A stretch of 64,000 nucleotides of DNA, from assembly GCF_900114775.1 (NCBI RefSeq), contig NZ_FOUE01000001.1:248001-312000 (forward strand), written 5' to 3'. Numbering within the stretch: position 1 is the first letter of the stretch; each line of letters starts with the position of its first letter. A program made the position numbers and the translations under genes. This document shows, piece by piece, positions 40,083-47,020 of the stretch. The stretch comes from Marinobacter zhejiangensis (lineage in GTDB: Bacteria; Pseudomonadota; Gammaproteobacteria; Pseudomonadales; Oleiphilaceae). The notes below the pieces were generated by a model. The model was not told where the DNA came from. It ran no database searches and was given only the letters and a program-made list of their open reading frames with translations.

Positions 40083-40781
40083 ATGCCCATGTCTGGAAAA
40101 ACTGTCCTGATCGTCGATGACGAAGCCCCGATCCGGGAAATGATCGCCGTTGCCCTCGAGATGGCAGATTACAACTATTTAGAGGCAGCGGATGCCCGAG
40201 AGGCGCATGCCCTGATCATTGATAAACAGCCGGACCTTATCCTGCTCGACTGGATGCTGCCCGGTACCAGCGGTGTCGAGCTGGCGCGCCGGCTGAAGAA
40301 AGAGGAAAGCACCTCCGAGATTCCGATCATCATGCTGACCGCGAAGGTGGAGGAAGACAACAAAATCCAGGGACTGGAAGTGGGTGCCGATGACTACATC
40401 ACCAAGCCATTTTCGCCCCGGGAGCTGGTCGCCCGCCTAAAGGCAGTGCTACGCCGTACTACACCGCCCGGCGTTGAAAGCCCCATTGAAGTTGAGGGCC
40501 TGACTCTGGACCCGGTCGGACACCGGGTCACTACCGGCGAAGGCGCACTCAGTATGGGCCCGACCGAGTACCGTCTGCTGCAATTTTTCATGACGCACCA
40601 GGAACGGGTCTACACCCGCTCCCAGCTGCTGGACCAGGTCTGGGGTGGCAATGTCTATGTTGAAGAGCGTACCGTGGATGTCCATATCCGTCGCTTGCGC
40701 AAGGCGCTGGGCGAGAAATACGATCACCTGATCCAGACCGTCCGAGGGACCGGCTATCGGTTCTCCACCCGGGCCGCCTAA
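40083..40781 (+). CDS. phoB: Phosphate-regulon response regulator PhoB
   Basis: OmpR-type activator of 232 residues. The receiver domain (about 5-120) has the acidic pocket VDDE, phosphorylation Asp56 in LLDWMLPG, and the T/K pair in IIMLTAK and YITKPFSP. The winged-helix domain (about 135-230) has [35 protein letters not shown] in segments. Two ATGs (40083, 40089) are possible starts. phoR follows 27 nt later. It activates its own promoter through the Pho box upstream. Confidence 0.97.
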   Translation: MPMSGKTVLIVDDEAPIREMIAVALEMADYNYLEAADAREAHALIIDKQPDLILLDWMLPGTSGVELARRLKKEESTSEIPIIMLTAKVEEDNKIQGLEVGADDYITKPFSPRELVARLKAVLRRTTPPGVESPIEVEGLTLDPVGHRVTTGEGALSMGPTEYRLLQFFMTHQERVYTRSQLLDQVWGGNVYVEERTVDVHIRRLRKALGEKYDHLIQTVRGTGYRFSTRAA

Positions 40782-40808
40782 CTGTCAAAACCCGATATCG
40801 GTAGCTAC

Positions 40809-42140
40809 ATGCAGCACAATTGGTCGCGCTATCTGCGCATCATCATCGCCATCCTGATCGCGTTCACCGGTGTTGGGCTGTTCTTCGGGCAACCTGTCCT
40901 GGGCCTGCTGACCGGCCTCCTGGTCTACCTGACCTGGACGCTGGTTCAGGCCCGTAAGCTATACCAGTGGCTGCTCAACCCAAACGGGATGGCTGGCGCC
41001 CCGGAAAGCCTCGGGTTGTGGGGGGATATTTTCGACGGTCTGCACAAGATGCGGCAGAACCACCTGAGCAACCGCGACCGCCTGCTGCGGCAGATCAACC
41101 GGGTCCAGGAGTCCACCAACGCCATGCGTGACGGTGTCATCATGACCGACTCCCGCGGCACCATGGAATGGTGGAATGGATCAGCTGAGCATTTACTGGG
41201 CTTTCAGCGCGAATCGGATCGCGGCCAGCCCATTCATAACCTGATCCGTACCCCCGCGTTTAAAGCCTACTTCGATACCTGTGATTACCGCGAGCCGCTG
41301 GAGCTTACCTCTCCCGCCAAGCCCCATATTCACCTGCAGATACAGATCAGCCTGTTCGGTGATGACGACCGCCTGATCGTGGCCAAAGACGTTACCCGGT
41401 TGTACCAGCTGGAACAGATGCGGCGGGATTTTGTGGGCAACGTTTCCCATGAGATGCGCACGCCATTGACCGTGATCAGTGGCTATCTGGAAACCCTGGT
41501 GGACAATGCCGACGATCTCCCCCCCAAGTGGCGTCGGGCTATCCTGACCATGGACCAGCAGGCCTCACGGATGGAAGCGCTGATTACCGACCTGATCCTG
41601 CTGTCAAAAATCGAAACCGGCGAACATTCCGCCCCGGACAGCGTCATTGATGTCGGCAACATGATCTCCCTGATCTGTAACGATGCCCGAGCCCTGAGCG
41701 GCGACCAGGCCCATGAGATCACCATGGACATTGGCGAGCGGCGGCTGCTCACCGGCGACGAGAGCCAGATTCGCAGCGCCTTCTCCAACCTGATCTTCAA
41801 CGCGGTCAAATACACGCCGGCTGGCGGCCAGGTTTTCATTTCCTGGTACACCGACCGCAATGGCGCCCACCTGTCCGTACGCGACAGTGGAATCGGCATC
41901 GACCCGGTCCATATCCCCCGGCTCACCGAGCGCTTCTATCGTGCCGACCCCAGCCGCCACAAGGAAACCGGCGGTACAGGCCTGGGTCTTGCGATCGTCA
42001 AGCACGTCTTGCTGAACCATGACGGCAACCTGGAGATCAAGAGCCGGATTGGCGAAGGCAGCGAATTCATCTGTCACTTCCCCCGCGGGCGCCTGACCGA
42101 ACTGCCCCCTGAAACCCCGGACTCAGAAATCCCCAATTAA
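40809..42140 (+). CDS. phoR: Phosphate-regulon sensor kinase PhoR
   Basis: The 443-residue membrane histidine kinase has two N-terminal helices with almost no periplasmic loop (about 10-50), a PAS domain (about 95-200), the phospho-acceptor His214 in NVSHEMRTPLTVISGYLE, and a full ATPase domain with NLIFNAVKYTP, DSGIGI and GGTGLGLAIVKH. As in other PhoRs, phosphate status is probably reported by PhoU and the Pst transporter, neither of which is encoded here. It ends 6 nt from the convergent REC gene. Confidence 0.96.
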   Translation: MQHNWSRYLRIIIAILIAFTGVGLFFGQPVLGLLTGLLVYLTWTLVQARKLYQWLLNPNGMAGAPESLGLWGDIFDGLHKMRQNHLSNRDRLLRQINRVQESTNAMRDGVIMTDSRGTMEWWNGSAEHLLGFQRESDRGQPIHNLIRTPAFKAYFDTCDYREPLELTSPAKPHIHLQIQISLFGDDDRLIVAKDVTRLYQLEQMRRDFVGNVSHEMRTPLTVISGYLETLVDNADDLPPKWRRAILTMDQQASRMEALITDLILLSKIETGEHSAPDSVIDVGNMISLICNDARALSGDQAHEITMDIGERRLLTGDESQIRSAFSNLIFNAVKYTPAGGQVFISWYTDRNGAHLSVRDSGIGIDPVHIPRLTERFYRADPSRHKETGGTGLGLAIVKHVLLNHDGNLEIKSRIGEGSEFICHFPRGRLTELPPETPDSEIPN

Positions 42141-42146
42141 CGCGGA

Positions 42147-43016
42147 TCAAAGCCCAGCACGAAAGCGGGAGATGAAGCGCGACAGCTCTTCCAGCTTCAC
42201 CGGGTCTTCGTCGACAAAGCGAATCACCATACTGACAAAGTCGGTGTCCTGGCGCTTGTCCACCGCCTGCAGCTGGTGGACATAGCCGTTTAAGCGCGAC
42301 ACCTGCCCCTCGGCGGTCTCGATGTCCACCACCGCAGGCTCCAGAATGCCGGGAAATGACTGCCCCCGCTTGGCAATGACCTGCACTTCAGTCAGATTGA
42401 TATCTTTCACAACAGAGCGCAGAGAGCTGTCAGCGAATCGTACCGACGCCATGCTTCTTGGCCCTTGCGGGGCGGGCGCTCTTGGTACAGTCGCCGGTTT
42501 TACCTGGGCAGCGGCCGGAGCCGACGCCGGACTAACCGGGGCCGGCGATGACTTCCGGGTCAACAGCGCCGCAGATTCCGCAAAGGCGTCGGGCGGTCCG
42601 GCGAGGGACTTACCTGCCCGGGCCATGGCCTCCTCCAGCCGCCGCCCCATCACCTTGATGATCTTTTTGCCCAACCCTTCCGGACTGAATGGCTTGCCCA
42701 GATATTCCGATACACCCTGCTTAACCGCCTCAACAACATGCTCCTTGTCGCCGCGGCTGGTAATCATGATAAACGGAACCTTGCGATAGGCCTCAGCCTG
42801 ACGCATCCACTGCAGCAACTCCAGACCGGACATCTCCGGCATTTCCCAATCGCACAGGATCAAGTCGAACTGGGTCCGCATCATCAGCGACTGCGCCCGT
42901 TTTCCATTGGGCGCCTCAGAAACGTCAATCACTGGAAAACTCTGACGCATGGTGCGCTTGACCAAGTCACGAACAAAGCTGGCATCATCAACCACCAGCG
43001 CCTTCAACAACGCCAT
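42147..43016 (-). CDS. Response regulator with a C-terminal PilZ-like domain
   Basis: The 289-residue protein has a CheY-like receiver (1-125; VVDDASFVRDLV, phosphorylation Asp56 in CDWEMPEMSG, ITSRGDK and YLGKPFSP). A Pro/Ala-rich linker (about 145-195) leads to a C-terminal domain (about 195-289) with VVKDINLTEVQVIAKRG and DTDFVSMVIRFVDED, a beta pattern like PilZ. The RxxxR c-di-GMP motif is not evident, so nucleotide binding is doubtful. No DNA-binding or catalytic output domain is present and no kinase is adjacent except the convergent phoR. A similar regulator sits near phoR in P. aeruginosa, from memory. Confidence 0.82.
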   Translation of the reverse strand: MALLKALVVDDASFVRDLVKRTMRQSFPVIDVSEAPNGKRAQSLMMRTQFDLILCDWEMPEMSGLELLQWMRQAEAYRKVPFIMITSRGDKEHVVEAVKQGVSEYLGKPFSPEGLGKKIIKVMGRRLEEAMARAGKSLAGPPDAFAESAALLTRKSSPAPVSPASAPAAAQVKPATVPRAPAPQGPRSMASVRFADSSLRSVVKDINLTEVQVIAKRGQSFPGILEPAVVDIETAEGQVSRLNGYVHQLQAVDKRQDTDFVSMVIRFVDEDPVKLEELSRFISRFRAGL

Positions 43017-43231
43017 AGACAGGCACCTTCCTCAACAACGGTGACCAGGCAAACCAGCAACGCCGCCTGGAGAAATGGTTCCTTCAACTATAGATCAAAG
43101 CGCCTTATCCCGACGCTAACCAACGGCTCCTTAAACATTTGTCACCTTATGCCGCAAAATCAGCCGCTCTTTTAGCCGCAAACGCGCTACCATTGGGGCC
43201 AGATTACAACCACCGTTTGTCGAGGTCTCAC

Positions 43232-44518
43232 GTGCTCAACCTGCACTCCCGGTACCAGGATCGGAACCGTACCCCAGCCATAATCCGCAACCCGCTTTAC
43301 TCGCTGGCGCTGCTGGCAAGTCTGACGTCCTTCCAGGCGCACGCCGAAAGCCAAGACCAAACCACCGGCCAGCCCGAAACCGCCGCCGAGAGCCAGGAAC
43401 GGTTCCGTGAATGCGTTGCCGGACTGGAAACCAAAGCCGTCGAAGCCGGTGTGTCAGCCCCCACCGCCAACCAGGTGCTGGCCCAGGTGGAGCACCTGGA
43501 TCGGGTCATCGAGCTAGACCGCAAGCAGCCCGAGTTCACCACCACCTTTGCCGACTACCTGAACCGGCGGGTCAATACCCGGCGCATTGTTGAGGGCCGG
43601 CTGCTTCTGCGCACCCATGATGAACTGTTGCAACGGGTGACCCGGGAAACCGGTGTTCCAGCCCCGTACCTGCTGGCCTTTTGGGGGCTGGAAACCAACT
43701 TTGGCAGCTACTTTGGCAACATGTCAGTGCCCAGCGCCCTCGCGACCCTGGCCTGTGACCCTCGACGCAGCCGGTTCTTCACCACCCAGCTGATCGCTGC
43801 CTTGCAGATCATTGATGAGGGCGCCATCCCCGTCGAACAGATGGAAGGCTCCTGGGCTGGCGCCATGGGACATGTCCAGTTCATGCCAACGGTGTTCCTG
43901 CAACACGCAGTGGATGCCGATGGTGATGGCCGCCGCGACCTCTGGCACAGCCTGCCCGATGCCCTGATGTCCGCTGGCAAATTCTTGCAGTCCATGGGCT
44001 GGGATGGCGACTACCGCTGGGGTCGCGAAGTGTTGCTGCCGGCCAACTTTGATTATGCCCTCGCCGATGGCGCCCGGCGCCCGTTGAGTGAGTGGCGTGC
44101 CATGGGCCTGAAAGACGCTTTCGGCCATCCGCTGGACAATGCCTCAATCCAGGCCGCACTGATTGTACCGTCGGGCCATAGCGGCCCTGCGTTTCTTGCC
44201 TACCACAACTTCAAGGTCATCATGGGCTGGAACCGCTCGGAGTTCTACGCCATTTCCGTCGGCCACCTGGCAGACCGGATCGCCGGTGCCGGCGGCCTGA
44301 CCAACCCGCCGCCAGAGGATCTGCCACGGCTGTCAAGGGCAACCATCAAGACGCTGCAACAAACCCTCAATGACCAGGGCTTCAGCGCGGGTGAACCTGA
44401 TGGCATTCTGGGGCCCTCCACCCGTCGGGCCATCCGCCAGTTCCAGCACGCCAATAACCTGATCGCCGATGGCTATCCGGATCAGGGCCTGCTGGAAAAC
44501 CTGGGAATCACTCTCTAG
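43232..44518 (+). CDS. Lytic murein transglycosylase, MltB family, with peptidoglycan-binding tail
   Basis: Cleaves the glycan strand of peptidoglycan, leaving 1,6-anhydro ends. The 428-residue precursor has an N-terminal signal sequence ending FQAHAES, an SLT_2/MltB catalytic domain (catalytic Glu154 in FWGLETNFG; GSWAGAMGHVQFMPT; DADGDGRRDLWHSLPDALMS) and a C-terminal peptidoglycan-binding domain (about 360-428; TLQQTLNDQGF, DGILGPSTRRAIRQFQ). The frame opens at 43139, but the GTG at 43232 has GAGG 6 nt upstream and gives a normal signal peptide, so it is chosen. No lipobox is seen. Confidence 0.9.
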   Translation: MLNLHSRYQDRNRTPAIIRNPLYSLALLASLTSFQAHAESQDQTTGQPETAAESQERFRECVAGLETKAVEAGVSAPTANQVLAQVEHLDRVIELDRKQPEFTTTFADYLNRRVNTRRIVEGRLLLRTHDELLQRVTRETGVPAPYLLAFWGLETNFGSYFGNMSVPSALATLACDPRRSRFFTTQLIAALQIIDEGAIPVEQMEGSWAGAMGHVQFMPTVFLQHAVDADGDGRRDLWHSLPDALMSAGKFLQSMGWDGDYRWGREVLLPANFDYALADGARRPLSEWRAMGLKDAFGHPLDNASIQAALIVPSGHSGPAFLAYHNFKVIMGWNRSEFYAISVGHLADRIAGAGGLTNPPPEDLPRLSRATIKTLQQTLNDQGFSAGEPDGILGPSTRRAIRQFQHANNLIADGYPDQGLLENLGITL

Positions 44519-44531
44519 GTCGGCACACTCC

Positions 44532-45224
44532 ATGCGACTGGATTTCTTTATCGCCAACGCCTCCGGACTGTCCCGCAAAGAAGCCAAGCGGGCGCTGGGG
44601 GCTGGCGAGATCGAGGTGGACGGCGAGGTCTGCCGCAAAGGCGCGTACAAGCTCCAGAGCGGGCAGCAGGTGACCCTGCAGGGGCAGCCACTCGCCTTAC
44701 CCGGAGAGCGTTATCTGATGCTGCACAAGCCGGCGGGGGTGGTCTGTTCAACGGAGGACGGTGACCATTTGTCCGTGCTCAGCCTGATCCCCGCCGACCA
44801 GCGGCGAGGACTGGTGATCGTCGGACGGCTTGATCTGGACACCACCGGGCTACTGCTGCTGACCACTGATGGGCAGTGGAGCCATCGGGTCACATCGCCC
44901 CGACACCAATGCCCCAAGACCTACCGGGTCAGCCTGGCCGAACCCCTGGCAGAAGACGCCGTGGTGTTGTTGACGGAGGGCGTGATGCTGAGGAATGACT
45001 CCAAACCCGCAGTGGCAGCAGACGTATCGCTGGTGGATGAGCTCACCATAGACCTCACCATTACCGAAGGGCGCTATCATCAAGTCAAACGCATGATCGC
45101 CGCCGTCGGCAACCGGGTAACCGGGCTGCACCGGCTTAAAGTAGGCGGCATTATGCTGGACCCCGCACTGGCTGCTGGTGAGTACCGCCAGCTCACGGCT
45201 GAGGAAATTGCCTGTATGGCGTGA
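44532..45224 (+). CDS. rsuA: 16S rRNA pseudouridine(516) synthase
   Basis: The 230-residue product matches RsuA in length. It has an S4 RNA-binding domain (about 1-60; RLDFFIANASGLSRKEAKRAL in parts) and a pseudouridine synthase domain with the catalytic Asp in VGRLDLDTTGLLLLTTDG and the later GRYHQVKRMIAAVGN. It turns U516 of 16S rRNA into pseudouridine. The frame is open upstream, but the ATG at 44532 begins the family match. It starts 13 nt after the transglycosylase stop and converges on the asparaginase-like gene 11 nt away. Confidence 0.93.
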   Translation: MRLDFFIANASGLSRKEAKRALGAGEIEVDGEVCRKGAYKLQSGQQVTLQGQPLALPGERYLMLHKPAGVVCSTEDGDHLSVLSLIPADQRRGLVIVGRLDLDTTGLLLLTTDGQWSHRVTSPRHQCPKTYRVSLAEPLAEDAVVLLTEGVMLRNDSKPAVAADVSLVDELTIDLTITEGRYHQVKRMIAAVGNRVTGLHRLKVGGIMLDPALAAGEYRQLTAEEIACMA

Positions 45225-45235
45225 TGGCTTCGGGC

Positions 45236-45715
45236 TCAGCTCCGCTCGAAGCGCTGGGCCGCCAGGTTCTTTCGCACCTGACCGGCTTCGAACACCTCGC
45301 CGTTCATGGCAATGTATACCCCTGCTGGCAACAGTTTCAGCGCTGCCCAGGCAAACCCCAGGTTAAAGACCGCATCGCTACGCCGCATACGCGCTGGCTG
45401 CATGGCCCCCATCAGCACCACGGTTTTGCCTGCAATCCCAGACAGCGCCTGCGCCGTGTCCGGCATGGTGTCGGTGCCATGGGTGATCAGAATACGCGAA
45501 GTTTCAGCTCCGGATACCGCAGCCACAATGGCCAGGCGGTCCTGCTCGGTGATCTCCAGGCTGTCTTTGCGTAACAGCTCGGTTATGTGGAAGCGATCGG
45601 TGATGTTGGCTTCCTGCAGCAGTTCCGGCAACAGGCTGTCGGCAATCTCAAATTCGCTGTTGGCGTCGAAGTAGTGCTTATCAATCGTTCCGCCGGTGGT
45701 AAAAACCTGAATCAT
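45236..45715 (-). CDS. Single-domain asparaginase-like protein
   Basis: The 159-residue product covers only the N-terminal asparaginase/glutaminase domain. TTGGTID (Thr nucleophile motif) and THGTDTMPDTAQAL (second catalytic Thr-Asp) are both present, but the roughly 150-residue C-terminal domain of classical enzymes is missing; the frame ends normally at VRKNLAAQRFERS. Proteins of this short length exist as their own group, so it is not a clear pseudogene. Start at 45715 is chosen because it opens the match; the frame continues upstream through a repeat. Activity on asparagine is unproven. Confidence 0.78.
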   Translation of the reverse strand: MIQVFTTGGTIDKHYFDANSEFEIADSLLPELLQEANITDRFHITELLRKDSLEITEQDRLAIVAAVSGAETSRILITHGTDTMPDTAQALSGIAGKTVVLMGAMQPARMRRSDAVFNLGFAWAALKLLPAGVYIAMNGEVFEAGQVRKNLAAQRFERS

Positions 45716-45730
45716 TCCCTGCCCCCAAAA

Positions 45731-45776
45731 GTGCCCTGAAATAGTGCCCTGAGTAGCGCCCTGAGTAGCGCCCTGA
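45731..45776. repeat. 12-bp imperfect tandem repeat (about four copies)
   Basis: The unit is TAGYGCCCTGAG: two exact copies with C, one with T and one partial copy at the left edge with an A insertion. It fills most of the space between the stop of the PBP7-type gene and the asparaginase-like start. In the asparaginase frame it reads as GATQ repeats on the minus strand. Confidence 0.8.
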
Positions 45777-46685
45777 TCAATTGACGGTCCGAGCGCTATC
45801 CGCCGCCGCAAACTGCGGATTTCGCCGCTGCTCGTAAGCCTTCGCCGCGCCGGCTACCCGCCCCAGATCACCAGTGCGCAGCCAGCGTTTGATTCTACCC
45901 GCATCACCCACCGGCGAACGGGAACCAAAGGAGTCCAGCAGTACCATCACCACATCGCGGCCATCCAGCTCCGACACCATCACCAGGCAGCGTCCCGCTT
46001 CATTAAGGTAACCGGTTTTGCTCAATGCCACGTCCCAGCTGTCCCGGTGAACCAAGATATTGGTATTACCAAAATCCAACGTGTAACGAGGCTGGCGGAA
46101 ATTGGCGGTGAAGTACTGAGTGGTCGAATACTCCCGAATTGCCTCATGAGCGCTGGCTGCCACCACCAGCTTGACCAGGTCTGCGGCGGTTGAATAGTTA
46201 CCAGCGGACAGACCGGTGGGGTCGACGAAGTGAGTGCCGGTCATACCCAAGGTTTCGGCCTGCCGGTTCATGGCCGCTACAAAGGCGTCGTAACCACCGG
46301 GGTGATGGCGAGCCAGGGTATAGGCCGCAAAGTTCTCGGAAGACATCAGCGCAATCCGCAACACGTCGCCCCGACGCAGGGTCGATCCAACCCGAATGCG
46401 GGTATAGGCATTGTTGGGGGCTTGCTGGTGACGCGCCAGGAACTCCAGCGGTTCATCCAGGGATTGCCCGGATTCCAACACCACCAGCGCGGTCATCAGT
46501 TTGGTTATGGAAGCAATCGGCACTTCCCGATCCGCGTTTTTCGACAACAGCAATTCCCCATCATCGAGATAGGCGGCCGCTGCATTGACCGACGCCAGGT
46601 TAGGCAATGGTGACGTGTCGGCCTGCGCCGACAAGGCACTGCTGACCAGCAGCACCAGAAAGGAAATCAGAATCGATGACCGCAT
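45777..46685 (-). CDS. pbpG: D-alanyl-D-alanine endopeptidase (PBP7/8)
   Basis: Periplasmic serine peptidase that cuts peptide cross-links in peptidoglycan. The 302-residue precursor has a signal peptide (about 1-23, ending LSAQA) and all three penicillin-binding motifs: SxxK as SITK, SxN as SSEN and KTG as KTGYLN. The frame extends to 46727, but the ATG at 46685 with AAGG upstream gives a standard signal peptide. The C-terminal 40 residues (AKAYEQRRNPQF) are not conserved. Together with the transglycosylase at 43232 it represents cell-wall turnover. Confidence 0.92.
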   Translation of the reverse strand: MRSSILISFLVLLVSSALSAQADTSPLPNLASVNAAAAYLDDGELLLSKNADREVPIASITKLMTALVVLESGQSLDEPLEFLARHQQAPNNAYTRIRVGSTLRRGDVLRIALMSSENFAAYTLARHHPGGYDAFVAAMNRQAETLGMTGTHFVDPTGLSAGNYSTAADLVKLVVAASAHEAIREYSTTQYFTANFRQPRYTLDFGNTNILVHRDSWDVALSKTGYLNEAGRCLVMVSELDGRDVVMVLLDSFGSRSPVGDAGRIKRWLRTGDLGRVAGAAKAYEQRRNPQFAAADSARTVN

Positions 46686-47020
46686 CCCGGGTACCTTATT
46701 TTTGCAGAAAATTTTGACCCACTTCACCCGCCACGGCGTTTTACGACTAAGCTCATAGGAGAGTTCGATTCAGACCGGAACTCGCGGGGTGTTGCAGGAT
46801 CGATGAGGCCTACTATACCAGCGCCAGCCCCAACCTTGAGCACCCGCAGAATGGATAATGCATGAACACTTGGCCATGAAACTTTCAGACAGCCATGGGA
46901 ACAGACTTTAAAATCTCGTAAAATGCTTTTAAGCTCAAGCTCTTATTAGTTAGGCAAATGGATTATCTCTCAGCACTTTCCCAAACTCGCTTGAGGAAAG
47001 GATAAACAGGTCAGCTGTCC
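46686..47020. promoter_or_regulatory. Divergent control region between pbpG and the second EAL gene
   Basis: 335 nt without a gene. On the minus strand an extended -10 box TGGTATAGT (TATAGT at 46812-46817) could drive pbpG with a leader of about 125 nt. On the plus strand the 46905-46960 stretch is AT-rich (GTAAAATGCTTTTAAGC) and could hold the promoter of the EAL gene, but no pair of boxes stands out. No terminator or repeat is seen. Confidence 0.4.
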
